64,000 bases of DNA from Pseudonocardia sp. N23. GTDB taxonomy: Bacteria > Actinomycetota > Actinomycetes > Mycobacteriales > Pseudonocardiaceae. The position numbers and the translations under genes are program-made. Position 1 is the first letter of the stretch. Each line of letters begins with the position of its first letter. The DNA is taken from NCBI RefSeq assembly GCF_002583555.1, contig NZ_BEGX01000063.1:41308-105307 (forward strand). Direction: 5' to 3'. Of the stretch, positions 34,959 through 43,461 are shown in pieces. The notes under the pieces are model-generated. The model searched no databases and had not been told where the DNA came from. It saw nothing but the letters and a program-made list of their open reading frames with translations.

Positions 34959-35908
34959 CGCTCGTCTCCCGTGCTCGCCGACATCGCGAGCGGCTGCTCG
35001 AGGGTGCCGGGTGTCCTGAACTCCACCGCATCCCTGGTGAGCTCCATGAACGCCTGCTCCAACGACCCGTGTACCGGCGTGAGCTCGAACAGTGCGATCC
35101 GGTGTTCGGCGGCGATCGTGCCGATCCGGTCACTGGTCAGGCCGGCGACCTGTAGCTCGTCGGGCGCCGTGGTCGTGACGGTCACGTCGGGGCCTGCCAA
35201 CAGGGTGCGCAGGCCCGCGGCGTCCGGGGTGCGCACCTTCACGTACGCGCCCGCCGCCTGTGCGACGACCTGGGCGACCGGGACGTCGGCGAGGAGCCGA
35301 CCCTTGCCGATGATGATGACCTGGTCCGCGGTGAGCGCCATCTCGCTCATCAGGTGCGAGGACACGAACACGGTCCGGCCCTCCGCGGCGAGTGACCGGA
35401 GCAGGTTCCTGATCCAGAGGATGCCTTCGGGGTCGAGGCCGTTGACCGGCTCGTCGAGGATCAGCGTGCGCGGGTCCCCGAGGAGGGCTGAGGCGATGCC
35501 GAGCCGCTGGCCCATACCGAGGGAGAACCCTCGGACGCGCTTGTCGGCGACGTCGGACAGGCCGACGAGCTCGATCAGGGCGTCGACGCGGTCGCGGCCG
35601 ATTCCGGTGGTGGCGGCGAGTGCGAGCAGATGGTTGCGCGCGGTGCGGCCGGTGTGGATCGCCCGGGCTTCCAGGAGAGCGCCGACCTCATGCAGAGGCG
35701 CCGGGTGCTGCGCGTAGTGCTTGCCGTTGACGGTGAGGGTGCCTGTGGTCGGGGCGTCGAGCCCGACGATCATGCGCATCGTCGTCGACTTGCCCGCCCC
35801 GTTCGGCCCGAGGAAACCGGTCACGATCCCGGGCCGGACCGTGAAAGTCAGGTCGGACACCGCGGACTTGTCCCCATATTTCTTAGTCACGCCGCGTGCT
35901 TCGATCAA
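34955..35908 (-). CDS. ABC exporter ATP-binding protein
   Basis: 317 aa from TTG 35908, chosen because AGGAG lies about 10 nt upstream and the protein then begins LIEARGVTKKYGD; a longer frame from 35959 adds an unlike Arg-rich leader. Walker A GPNGAGKSTT, signature FSLGMGQRLGIASALL, Walker B LILDEPVNGLDPEG and the switch His in VFVSSHLMSE are all intact. A regulatory C-terminal domain of the DrrA/CcmA type follows. Forms an exporter with the coupled permease. Confidence 0.9.
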   Translation of the reverse strand: MIEARGVTKKYGDKSAVSDLTFTVRPGIVTGFLGPNGAGKSTTMRMIVGLDAPTTGTLTVNGKHYAQHPAPLHEVGALLEARAIHTGRTARNHLLALAATTGIGRDRVDALIELVGLSDVADKRVRGFSLGMGQRLGIASALLGDPRTLILDEPVNGLDPEGILWIRNLLRSLAAEGRTVFVSSHLMSEMALTADQVIIIGKGRLLADVPVAQVVAQAAGAYVKVRTPDAAGLRTLLAGPDVTVTTTAPDELQVAGLTSDRIGTIAAEHRIALFELTPVHGSLEQAFMELTRDAVEFRTPGTLEQPLAMSASTGDER

Positions 35909-36583
35909 CAGCCCACTACTCCTTGGATTGCGTTCAGGCCGGCGGCACCGTTTCCGCACAGCGGTTCGGCCGGGCGCGCGGGAACGTATCGCCCCGAAGG
36001 CAAGGGAATGGGAAAGCGCCTCAGCGGTTCCTCAGAAGTCCGGGAGTTGGCTTTCGTCTGGTGATTCCCGCACCTGATGCGGGTGAGTCCTTGGGCCCCG
36101 GGTGGGCACCGCTTTCCCTGGGGCCAGCCGCCGCTCGCGAGGATCTCGACGGGGCCGTCGGTGCGACGATCAGCGCCGTCCAGCCGCGGCCGGACGGCCG
36201 GCCACCGGCGGCTGGGCCCAGAGCGAATGCTGTGGTGGCGTCGATGTCAACCTCGGCCAGGGAGGCGCCCACGACCTAGACGGACGCGGTCCGGGTCGCG
36301 ACGAGGCCGGTGCGGCCATCCGTGAGGTGTACGCCTTGGCGGCGGTGCCGGACGTCGTGCCGGCGCCGTTGTGCACCGGGATTGTGGCTGCGAGCCTGCG
36401 GTCGGCGGTGGAGGCAGGCCGGCCGATACTGGCCGCAGCGGGTCTCAGGCTCGCGCACCGACCGCTGGCAACCGCAATGACTACAGTGGCCCACCGCGGC
36501 GACCATCCGGTTGCTGAGGCAGGACGACCTACGCGAACCTGCGGTGCCAGGCGTGGGCCGGTGCGGGGAGCGCCGGAGGAGCC
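35909..36583. other. 675-bp stretch without a recognisable gene
   Basis: Frames here are open in several phases but short on sense; none starts with a ribosome site or shows a family. A 6-bp hairpin (CCCGCA-cctga-TGCGGG) lies near 36066-36082. The plus frame around IREVYALAAVPDVVPAPL could be residue of an old gene. Confidence 0.4.
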
Positions 36584-37030
36584 ATGGTCGTTGACGTCAC
36601 GACAGAGGCTGTTCTCGACCATCCGCGGGTGCTCGTCGCAGCGTTCGCCGGTGACCCAGCCAACGCGCCGCGCTGGTACGCGAACATCGACGGAGTCGAG
36701 TGGCTGACCTCGCCGCCGTTGGTTGTGGGCTCACGGCTCGCATTCCGGGCCCGGTTCCTCGGGCGCATTCTGGAGTACGTGTACGAGGTCGTCGAGTACG
36801 AGCCCGGCCGGAGGCTCGCCATGCGCACCGAGCAAGGACCGTTCCCGATGGAGACCACCTACACCTGGGACGACGCAGGCGAGGGCCGCACCCTGATGAC
36901 GCTGCACAACAGCGGCGAGCCGTCCGGTTTTGCCGCCGTCACGGCACCCGCGATGGCGGCCGCGATACGCCGTGCGAACCGTAGGGACCTCGCCAGGCTT
37001 GCCCGGGAGCTGGCCCCGCGGAAATCCTGA
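36584..37030 (+). CDS. SRPBCC-family (polyketide-cyclase-like) protein
   Basis: 148 aa, ATG 36584 with GGAGGA 5 nt upstream. A START-like fold is suggested by VTTEAVLDHPRVLVAAFAGD, ANAPRWYANI, YVYEVVEYEPGRRLAMRTEQ, TTYTWDDAGEGRTLMTL and the long C-terminal helix. SRPBCC proteins bind small hydrophobic ligands or act as hydrolases or cyclases; nothing indicates which. It stands alone, followed by an IS relic. Confidence 0.8.
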   Translation: MVVDVTTEAVLDHPRVLVAAFAGDPANAPRWYANIDGVEWLTSPPLVVGSRLAFRARFLGRILEYVYEVVEYEPGRRLAMRTEQGPFPMETTYTWDDAGEGRTLMTLHNSGEPSGFAAVTAPAMAAAIRRANRRDLARLARELAPRKS

Positions 37031-37094
37031 TGGCCGGGTGTTGGCGTGAGTGGTCGTGCTCGTGCCGCGGGATGGACCCGGTGCAGCACGTGCT

Positions 37095-37266
37095 CGAGGC
37101 GGCGGCGACGTAGTAGCCGAGGACCAGCAATGTCTCGTTGGGCGCCTTGGCTGCGAGCCGCCCGCCGCAACAGTTCGAGCTCATCGCACTCCTCGCTGGT
37201 GGTGCCCGGTCGGCTCCCGTCGTCGACCTCGGTCTGGTGGATTCGCGCACGTTTGTCCCGGCCCAC
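37095..37266 (-). pseudogene. IS3-family transposase OrfA relic
   Basis: Minus-strand translation gives RIHQTEVDDGSRPGTTSEEC then DELELLRR, close to the IS3 OrfA stretch (Q-x-E-x-D-x-G-x-R-P-G-T-T-x-E-E ... L-R-R-E). After a frame change it continues LAAKAPNETLLVLGYYVAAA, matching the ANEILKxASxFFAAE end of OrfA. Both ends and all of OrfB are gone. Nothing else is seen in 37031-37361. Confidence 0.55.
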
Positions 37267-37361
37267 CCCCGAGCACCTCGGAGACCGCGTTCATTCGCCC
37301 ACGGCGAGTCGTCGTGTGCCTGAACCTCCGCCGGCATTCGCACCGCGCTGCTCGGGTGGGG

Positions 37362-37964
37362 TCATCCGGCTCGAGGGAGGATGCGTCGATCGGGGAGGGT
37401 GCGTCCGGCGAGGAGGGCGAGCAGTTGGTCGGCATCGCCTCGGATGCTCTGGTCGCCGTGGCCCCAGGCCCAGGTGCCATCGGTCGTCTGAAGGTGGAGA
37501 CCGGTGAGGTCGAGGCCGAAGATCGCTCCGTGAGCGGCAGTGAGGTGGTCCAGGACGGCGGTGATGCCGTCGGCGGGCGCGGTGGGTTTCTCGCCGAGGG
37601 GGATGGTCGCGTCGAGGGAGTGGATGACGGCGTGGCTGAGCGCGCCGATCGCTCCGCCGCCGGGTGGTTGCCACTGGTGCAAGTCGGGGGAGCGTAGGCC
37701 GGCGAGCAGTTCGTCGAGGGGGAGATGTGAGTCGCGAGTCGCGATCGTGTTCGACAAGACTCCGAAGTCGCCGCCTGCCGCTGCCATCTCGGCACCGAAC
37801 TGCTCAGGGGTGAGCCGGGCAGGCATCGTCACGTGCGCGACAACGTGGCGGACCTGCCAGCCCGCGCAGAGAGACGGGGTGTCCCAGGTCGCGGGGGGCG
37901 TGGCCGCGAGCAGGTCGGCGAGGTCGCGCAAGGTGACGGCGACCGACGTCTGCAAGTTGGTCAT
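37362..37964 (-). CDS. DinB-like mycothiol-dependent maleylpyruvate-isomerase-type protein
   Basis: 200 aa from ATG 37964, whose A is also the last base of the previous stop (TGATG). N-terminal helices carry WDTPSLCAGWQVRHVVAHVT, the W-x-x-PS-C-x-GW-x-V-x-x-x-x-H-V pattern of the maleylpyruvate-isomerase N domain, with metal-binding His residues also in LSHAVIHSLDATIPLG. In actinobacteria such enzymes use mycothiol for transfers. Last gene of an ArsR-SRPBCC-DinB operon. Confidence 0.8.
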   Translation of the reverse strand: MTNLQTSVAVTLRDLADLLAATPPATWDTPSLCAGWQVRHVVAHVTMPARLTPEQFGAEMAAAGGDFGVLSNTIATRDSHLPLDELLAGLRSPDLHQWQPPGGGAIGALSHAVIHSLDATIPLGEKPTAPADGITAVLDHLTAAHGAIFGLDLTGLHLQTTDGTWAWGHGDQSIRGDADQLLALLAGRTLPDRRILPRAG

Positions 37965-38407
37965 CAGTGGTCCCCACAAGTGCCGGTCAGGTGGGCGAGG
38001 TGAGCCTCGAACTTGTCCAGAGAGGTGAGGAATCCGGCGCGCGTGTCGGGCGAACGCAGCGCCTCGGGTACGTGGCGTTGGTGGATCATGATCTCGGTGC
38101 GGTCGTCGCCGAGATCGGTGAACGTGGTGGTGGTGTGCATGCCGCTGTCCGGTTCCAGCCAGGCCAGGCGTTCGGGAGGGGCGACTTCGGTGAAGGTCGC
38201 ACGCATCTGGTGGCTGCCGTGTTCGCCGATCATCACGGTTTCGAACCGGCCCCCCGGCTGAAGTTCGACGACGATGCCGTCGGCCGGGGTGCTCGTCCCG
38301 CGCGGGCCCCAGAAATGGGCGAGGTGTGTGGGCTCGGTCATGCACTGCCACACCAGCTCCCGGGGTGCCTTGAGGACTCGCTGGTGGATCAGCTCGTCGT
38401 CTCTCAT
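37964..38407 (-). CDS. AHSA1-type SRPBCC protein
   Basis: 147 aa from ATG 38407, overlapping the ArsR stop (ATGA). Typical AHSA1 elements: IHQRVLKAPRELVWQCMTEP, HLAHFWGPRG, VELQPGGRFETVM, ERLAWLE, and a C-terminal helix FLTSLDKFEAHLAHL. Commonly paired with an ArsR regulator as here. The ligand is unknown. Confidence 0.85.
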   Translation of the reverse strand: MRDDELIHQRVLKAPRELVWQCMTEPTHLAHFWGPRGTSTPADGIVVELQPGGRFETVMIGEHGSHQMRATFTEVAPPERLAWLEPDSGMHTTTTFTDLGDDRTEIMIHQRHVPEALRSPDTRAGFLTSLDKFEAHLAHLTGTCGDH

Positions 38408-38751
38408 TGCTGTCGGTCCTCGCGCAGACGGTCGAGATGGGCTTCGAGCAGGTCCATACGCTCGGCCCAAGTGCGTCGGCTCTCCTGGATCCAGGACATC
38501 GCGGCCTCCAGGGCTAGTGGCTCCAGCCGGCACGGCCGCGTTTGGCGGTGGCGACCGCGGGTGATCAGGCCGCACCGTTCGAGCACTCCGAGATGTTGAG
38601 AGATGGCCTGCACACTCATGGGGTACGGCGCGGCGAGCTCCGTGACCGTCGCGTCGCCGGCGGCCAGCCGCGCCACGATGTCTCGACGGGTCCGGTCAGC
38701 CAGCGCGCCGAACATCGCGTCGAGCCCCTCATCCTCCGTTGTGATTGCCAT
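38404..38751 (-). CDS. ArsR-family transcriptional regulator
   Basis: 115 aa from ATG 38751; a TTG at 38763 would add four residues. Winged helix with ALADRTRRDIVARLAAGDAT, VTELAAPYPMSVQAISQHLG and VLERCGLITRGRHRQTRPCR. No clear metal-binding cysteine pair in the recognition helix, so it may respond to something other than metal, as is usual for ArsR proteins coupled to AHSA1 genes. Heads the three-gene operon. Confidence 0.88.
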   Translation of the reverse strand: MAITTEDEGLDAMFGALADRTRRDIVARLAAGDATVTELAAPYPMSVQAISQHLGVLERCGLITRGRHRQTRPCRLEPLALEAAMSWIQESRRTWAERMDLLEAHLDRLREDRQQ

Positions 38752-38775
38752 GTCACCATTCAAGCATAGTCTTGT

Positions 38776-38791
38776 TTAAGTATCTACTTGA
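38776..38791. promoter_or_regulatory. Imperfect dyad upstream of arsR (candidate operator)
   Basis: TTAAGTATCTACTTGA: arms TTAAGTA / TACTTGA match at 6 of 7 positions, 25 bp upstream of the ArsR start, next to CAAGcatagtCTTG (38761-38774). ArsR-family autoregulation at such dyads is usual. Confidence 0.5.
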
Positions 38792-39037
38792 GTTACTCGG
38801 TCAGTGGTCGAGGAATGCGACGGCGGCCGTCAGCGAGTCGTGCGCGACCCCAACGCGATGCCGCACTTGCGACCAGAACCACCCGTCGACGGCAGCCATG
38901 TCCACGGCACCGCCATGCTGATCCGTGGCACGCCTGCCCTCGAACCGAAGCTGGCGAGCGCAGATACACGACAGTCACGCTCGATCGCGGCGGGCAAAAA
39001 TAGGATGGCCACCGTGTACGTCAGGTACGATATGTAC

Positions 39038-39322
39038 ATGAGAGTAGCGCCAGACTTCCGTCCTGAACCTGCTCCCGAGGAGTTGTCGGCTGCGGAGGTT
39101 CGCGCGACGTTCGCTGCGGTGGTCGGTCGGGCCGAACATGCCGGTCACACGACGTACATCACGCACCGGGGGCGTCGTGTCGCTGCGATCGTGCCGGCGG
39201 ACGTCGCCGAGTATCTGGAGCATCTCGAGGACGAGGACCTGAAGAAAGTCGCTGCCGAGTCCCTTGCTGACCCGGAGCCGTCGGTGCCGCTGTCCGAGGT
39301 GCTGCGCGAGATGAACCTCTGA
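39038..39322 (+). CDS. Phd/YefM-type antitoxin
   Basis: 94 aa from ATG 39038 (in-frame ATGs at 39005 and 39032 are alternatives; no ribosome site, possibly leaderless). Middle motif ELSAAEVRATFAAVVGRAEH then TTYITHRGRRVAAIVPADVA, the DNA-binding fold of Phd/YefM antitoxins; acidic C-terminus that would wrap the toxin. GTAC repeats at about 39014-39036 may be the operator. The toxin starts 4 bp later. Confidence 0.85.
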   Translation: MRVAPDFRPEPAPEELSAAEVRATFAAVVGRAEHAGHTTYITHRGRRVAAIVPADVAEYLEHLEDEDLKKVAAESLADPEPSVPLSEVLREMNL

Positions 39323-39326
39323 CGCG

Positions 39327-39615
39327 GTGTCCGAGCGCTACTCGATCGAAGTCCGTCCTGCCGCGCTGAGGAGCCTGCGCAAGCTCGACCCGCCGATCGC
39401 CCGCCGCGTGCTCGCTGCCATCCAGCGACTCGCGGACGATCCTCGCCTTGCCGGTGTGAAGGCTCTCGTCGGCTCGTCGGCTCGTCGGCTCGCCGGGTCT
39501 GCGGCGCCTGCGAGTCGGTGACTACCGGGTCGTGTACAGCGTCGAGGACAGTCGTTTGCTCATCGTGGTCGTGCATGTGGCGCATCGTCGCGAGGTCTAC
39601 CGAGCCGGTTCCTAG
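39327..39615 (+). pseudogene. RelE/ParE-type toxin broken by an 8-bp repeat expansion
   Basis: Starts GTG 39327: YSIEVRPAALRSLRKLDPPI then ARRVLAAIQRLADDP, a RelE/ParE toxin. At 39465 the octamer CTCGTCGG occurs three times in tandem, then a variant CTCGCCGG. With one octamer the protein would read ALVGSPGLRRLRVGDYRVVY and continue to SVEDSRLLIVVVHVAHRREV, ending at TAG 39613-39615 (90 aa). The two extra octamers (+16 nt) shift the frame and stop it at 39521. Nothing else is damaged, which points to recent or reversible inactivation. Confidence 0.85.
39465..39496 (+). repeat. Tandem octamer CTCGTCGG x3 plus one variant
   Basis: Copies at 39465-39472, 39473-39480, 39481-39488 and CTCGCCGG at 39489-39496, all inside the toxin gene. 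Slipped-strand mispairing could change copy number; one or four full copies would restore the frame. Confidence 0.9.
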
Positions 39616-40281
39616 TAGCCGCGACACGCCGTGGAGCCCAACGTGGTGCGAACTGTTGCTCAGGAGTGGTTCCCGAGGCGGAAGTCGCCCCTCGCAAGGT
39701 CATCGTTGGTGGTAGCGGCCATAGTCGGCGTGGAGCGCTTCCCTCATGATCCGTCACGTCGTGGGTTCGAGCCTCACCCGCCCCGGTGCCTTGCCAGCCG
39801 AACGTGTCGATCTTCGAGCGGTATCCACGCTCATGGACACAAACGTGGAGCGAACGGCAGTGCGTTGCCCTCGTCGGGTGATCGGCACGACGGGTTGCCG
39901 GCGTCGGCCTCGGTGGCCGCGCCGAGCTTTACCAGGCCTACGCGGAGATTCTCCGGCCGGACGAGCTCAAGGTCGTGCTCGCCGACCAATACGTCCCGAG
40001 GTCGCACAGCACCCTGACGATGTCAGGACGCATGAGCAGCGTGGCATAGTTGCGGTGGCGAAGCGAATCGAGCAACAAGATGGGTAAATAGTCCGAACAA
40101 GAAGTTTGCCGACGCCTGTCCTTCAATTTCACATTCCCGAACCATGGTCTGGGTAGCGTTCGGATGATGACGAAATTGATCCTGGCGCAAGGTCCAGCTT
40201 CCGGAGCGAAAGACCTTTTCCGGGGTCGTCGGTGAGCGAGGCGGTCATCGCCTCCGCAGGCCTCGCCGACTGGATCGCCGG
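39616..40281. other. Intergenic relic region with a tRNA-3'-end-like sequence
   Basis: 666 bp without an intact gene. At 39761-39777 GTGGGTTCGAGCCTCAC folds as a TPsiC arm (5-bp stem, TTCGAGC loop), followed by CCGCCCC like an acceptor strand. No 5' tRNA half precedes it, as in an att-site duplicate left by an integrative element. The ICE-cargo relic at 39918-40006 follows. The last 130 bp probably hold the deacetylase promoter. Confidence 0.35.
39918..40006 (-). pseudogene. Relic of the mobile-element gene at 8000-8437
   Basis: The DNA resembles 8373-8460: shared blocks GCGCCGA, CGGAGATTCTCC, GGTCGTGCTCG and GGTCGCAC in the same order and spacing. On the minus strand it reads VLVGEHDLELVRPENLRV, against VLVVEHDLRRIRRENLRV in the intact gene. 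Only the 5' part survives. Confidence 0.6.
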
Positions 40282-41013
40282 ATGAAGGCGGTATCCGCGG
40301 GACTTCTTGTTGCAGCCGGCTGTTGGCAGATCTCGCCGATGATCACCGCGATCGGGCCAGTCCGCCGAGCCCTGGCGCCGACGGTGGCAGGTCGCTCGGA
40401 GACGTGTCACGTAGCCCTCACGTTCGACGACGGACCAGACCCGGCTTCGACGCCGGCGTTTCTCGATCTGCTTGCCGTACACGACGTACGCGCGACGTTC
40501 TTCGTCCTCGGCCGGCTCCTGAGCGTGAATCCCGATCTCGCGTCCCGCATCCACGGTGACGGCCACGAGCTCGGCGTGCACGGCTGGGACCACATGACCC
40601 CACTGGTCCGAAGCCGTCGGCGCATGCGCGAGGAGATGCGCCGAACAGCAGACCTCATCGAACTGGCGTCGGGCGCGGCTCCTCGTTGGTACCGGCCCCC
40701 GTTCGGCGTGATGTCGAGAACCGCCACCCTCGCGGCTGCTGACGTGGGCCTCCGTCCTGTCCTGTGGACGGCGTGGGGCCGTGACTGGTCGTCCAGAGCC
40801 ACGGGCCCATCGGTGATCAACGCCGTGCGGCGGCAGCCGGCGCGAGGCGGGACGATCCTGCTCCACGATGCCGACACCGCGTCCGCGCCGGGCTCGTGGC
40901 GCAGCACCCTCGAGGCTCTGCCGGAGCTCCTTGCGGGATGGCGGTCAGAGGACCTGACGGTGGGGCCTCTCCGCGGGCACGGCGGACTGTTCTCGCTGTG
41001 GGCGGGCCCCTGA
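40282..41013 (+). CDS. NodB-type polysaccharide deacetylase
   Basis: 243 aa from ATG 40282. The NodB domain starts VALTFDDGPDPASTPAFLDL (catalytic Asp and metal Asp), then ATFFVLG, ELGVHGWDHMTPL (His pair), WYRPPFGVMSRT and GGTILLHDAD. These five motifs make an active metal-dependent deacetylase acting on N-acetylated glycans, probably peptidoglycan or a surface polymer. A short hydrophobic N-terminus could be a signal or anchor. A disrupted glycosidase piece follows. Confidence 0.88.
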   Translation: MKAVSAGLLVAAGCWQISPMITAIGPVRRALAPTVAGRSETCHVALTFDDGPDPASTPAFLDLLAVHDVRATFFVLGRLLSVNPDLASRIHGDGHELGVHGWDHMTPLVRSRRRMREEMRRTADLIELASGAAPRWYRPPFGVMSRTATLAAADVGLRPVLWTAWGRDWSSRATGPSVINAVRRQPARGGTILLHDADTASAPGSWRSTLEALPELLAGWRSEDLTVGPLRGHGGLFSLWAGP

Positions 41014-41084
41014 TCCCGTGGCCTACCGAACGAGGAGAGTCACTCATCGGCCGCGGCGCATGCCGAGCGCGCGGGTGGGCCGAG

Positions 41085-41175
41085 GGCGAGCAGGCGGCAG
41101 CGTCCACGTCGCTCGCCGGCGCGAACATCGCCGCCGCGTTCAACGGCGGGTTCAAGCTCAGCGATCCCAGCCACA
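41085..41175 (+). pseudogene. Fragment of a phosphodiester glycosidase
   Basis: A plus-strand frame gives ANIAAAFNGGFKLSDPSH, the conserved AAFNGGFKL segment of NAGPA-type phosphodiester glycosidases (compare LLATFNSGFKMKDANGG at 25086-26294). It has no start and no continuation, and joins directly to a sulfide:quinone reductase frame at about 41175, so this is a recombination junction. Confidence 0.5.
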
Positions 41176-42167
41176 AGTGTGACCTGGGTTCGGCACGCCG
41201 CGGTCGGGGTCGATCCCGAGGCGAAGGAGGTCTCACTCGACGACGGGTCTGCTGTCGCCCACGACTACCTCGTGATGTGCCCTGGCATCCAGTTGGACTG
41301 GGAGAAGATTCCCGGGCTCAGCGCGACCCTCGGCCGCGACGGGGTGTCGAGCAACTATCTCTACGAGCTGGCACCGGCGACCTGGAAGTTCATCCGCGAG
41401 CTGCGATCGGGTACGGCGGTCTTCACGATGCCGGCGGGCCCGATCAAGTGCGCCGGCGCCCCGCAGAAGATCGCCTATCTCGCAGCGGACTACTGGCGTG
41501 AGCAGGGTGTGTCGCGTGACATCGATGTCCACCTGGTGCTGCCACACCCGGGATGTTCGGGGTGAAGGAGTTCGCCCAGGTGCTGGAGGGTGTGGCTCGC
41601 AGGTACGGGATCACCGTGCATCTGCAGAGTGAGGCGACGGCGGTGGACGCGGACCGCCGCACGGTCACGGTCGTGGACCACGGCAACGAGGACGCCGAGA
41701 CCACCCTCGACTACGACGTGATGCACATGGTGCCGCCTCAGAGCGCCCCGGACTGGGTCAAGAAGACCTCGCTGGCCGATCCGGCCAGCCCCGCCGGATA
41801 CGTCGAGATCGACAAGCACACCACGCAGCACACCCGGAACCCGAACGTGTTCGCCCTCGGCGACGCCGGGTCGAGCCCCAACTCGAAGACCGGGGCGGCG
41901 ATCCGCAAACAGGCGCCGGTCGGCGTGACGAATCCGCTCGATGTGATGGCGGGCCGGCCCCCGAGCGCGAGCTATGGCGGCTATGCCTCGTGCCCACTCA
42001 CGACGTCGCGCCACTCGATGCTGCTAGCCGAGTTCGACTACTCGATGACCCCGACGCCGACGATCCCGGTCATCGACACGCTCAAGGAGCGCAAGGACAT
42101 GTGGTACCTCAAGCGCTACGGGCTGCCCACGATGTACTGGCAGGCCATGCTCCGTGGGCTCGCCTGA
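41176..42167 (+). pseudogene. sqr: Sulfide:quinone oxidoreductase, N-terminally truncated and frameshifted
   Basis: The FAD-binding N-terminus (GxGxxG) is absent. The reading frame enters at TWVRHAAVGVDPEAKEV, continues through DYLVMCPGIQLDWEKI and the conserved Cys in GPIKCAGAPQKIAYLAADYW, then shifts by one base at about 41545 in the PGMFGVKEFA segment. After the shift it is clean to the end: FALGDAGSSPNSKTGAAIRK and DMWYLKRYGLPTMYW. SQR oxidises sulfide to persulfide/polysulfide at the membrane, the step before the persulfide dioxygenases encoded 1.3 kb on. Loss of the FAD site means it is dead. Confidence 0.85.
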
Positions 42168-42181
42168 CCAGGACGTCTGCG

Positions 42182-42814
42182 TCAGCGTTCAGCGGTGAGC
42201 TGGAACAGGTCACCGATCGGTCCCCAGGCCGGCGACGTGCTGAAGTGCTCGATGGTCGCGGGTGCGAAGCCTGCCGCGCGGATGGTGGTTTCGGTGTCGC
42301 GGTCGAGATGACAGCCGGCCGCGGCACGCGTCCACAGGGGATCGAGCCGGCGGCGCCAGAGCGCGGCGCGGCCGTGGCCGAGGACGTGTTCCAGCGCAAG
42401 GAGTGTTCCGCCGGGGCGGAGTACCCGGCGGGCCTCGGCGAGCGCCTGTGCAGGGTCGGGCACCGTGCAGAGGACGAGGGTGAAGACCACGGAGTCGACG
42501 GTGCCGTCCTCGGCGGGCAGCGTCTCGCCGTCCGCCGCGATGACGGTGACCGGGACCCTTGCGTCGGCCACGCGGGCGGTGAGGCGGCGACGCATCGCCG
42601 GGTCCGGCTCGACGGCGATGACCTCGTCGGCGCGGCGGTAGTGCGGCAGGTTCGCACCGGTCCCGGCGCCGACGTCCATCACACGGCCGGTGAGTTCGCC
42701 GACGAGCGCCGCACGGCGGGGCCCGAGGATCGCGCGTTCGGCAGGTGCCGTCATGCGATCGTAGAGCGCGGCAAAGATCCGGTGCCCGTGTCGATCCTGG
42801 GTGCGGTCTGCCAC
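42182..42814 (-). CDS. Class I SAM-dependent methyltransferase
   Basis: 210 aa from GTG 42814; an upstream frame to 42997 is Arg-rich and unlikely. Motif I VMDVGAGTGANLPHY, motif II VIAVEPDPAMRRRL, then AADGETLPAEDGTVDSVVFT and EARRVLRPGGTLLALEHV. Resembles UbiE/phospholipid N-methyltransferase-like enzymes; the substrate cannot be told. It converges on the sqr relic. A typical terminal DLFQLTAER ends the domain. Confidence 0.85.
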   Translation of the reverse strand: MADRTQDRHGHRIFAALYDRMTAPAERAILGPRRAALVGELTGRVMDVGAGTGANLPHYRRADEVIAVEPDPAMRRRLTARVADARVPVTVIAADGETLPAEDGTVDSVVFTLVLCTVPDPAQALAEARRVLRPGGTLLALEHVLGHGRAALWRRRLDPLWTRAAAGCHLDRDTETTIRAAGFAPATIEHFSTSPAWGPIGDLFQLTAER

Positions 42815-43260
42815 CTCGGCGAACCTACACGCCGGCACACATGATCCAGAGTCGCCGCCGGGTATGCCGGCGCCCGTGAGGAACGTCGAGCGGGACGCGT
42901 CGGCCGGGCTCCTACTGGCTCGGAACCCGATCATCGACTGCCGGCGTCGCCCCCGCACAGCGCTCCGAGATGCCCGACGCGTCCCGCGCCCGGCCATCGC
43001 GCTGGGTGGGAGATCCTGACGTCGGCGAGCAGGGCATGACCGTCACACTCGGTTGCACGAAGGGCGGTCCGGGTGGTGAACTGATGAACGTGAGTGCTGA
43101 GGGGCGGTCGATGCGGTGCGCGTTCTGCGTGTGCCTGCTGGCGACCGATCAGCTCTCCATCGACGACCGGTTCTGTCGCACGGCGCGCTGACCTCCCCGA
43201 ACTGATCGGGGCGTGGTCGGCCTGCCGCCGTCCGTCGTCACCCTCTTAAGGACTCGTGCC
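42815..43260. other. 446-bp stretch without a confident gene
   Basis: A plus frame ending at 43191 carries MRCAFCVCLLATDQLSIDDR, a Cys-containing stretch that could be a tiny zinc-binding protein (ATG 43084), but there is no good ribosome site. The right end should hold the promoter of the small gene at 43261. Confidence 0.35.
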
Positions 43261-43458
43261 ATGAGCGCCGCCCCTGTCTCACATCCCGCCCCGTTGTCCG
43301 ACACCACAACCGGTTCGACGCCGGACGTTTCCCCCGACCGGGCCCCGAGCCGAGCGGGTGCCGTCCGCCTGGCCGACGCCGCTCGTGGTCTGCGTGGGTT
43401 GCTGGGCCGGATCGGGGAGGCCACCCGCGCCGCCCATTCGGCGTCCGTGCCTTTCTGA
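43261..43458 (+). CDS. Small hypothetical protein
   Basis: 65 aa, ATG 43261 with AAGGA about 9 nt upstream. A Ser/Thr/Pro-rich N-terminal half is followed by an amphipathic helix (AVRLADAARGLRGLLGRIGE, then ATRAAHSA). It converges on the persulfide dioxygenase with 3 bp between stops. No family is recognised. Confidence 0.4.
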   Translation: MSAAPVSHPAPLSDTTTGSTPDVSPDRAPSRAGAVRLADAARGLRGLLGRIGEATRAAHSASVPF

Positions 43459-43461
43459 GTC

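Noticed and set aside
35960..36580. Several long overlapping frames upstream of the SRPBCC gene
   Set aside because: They are open because of high G+C; none shows motifs or a ribosome site.
43084..43191. 35-codon ORF with CAFC motif
   Set aside because: No ribosome site and no second zinc-binding pair with normal spacing.
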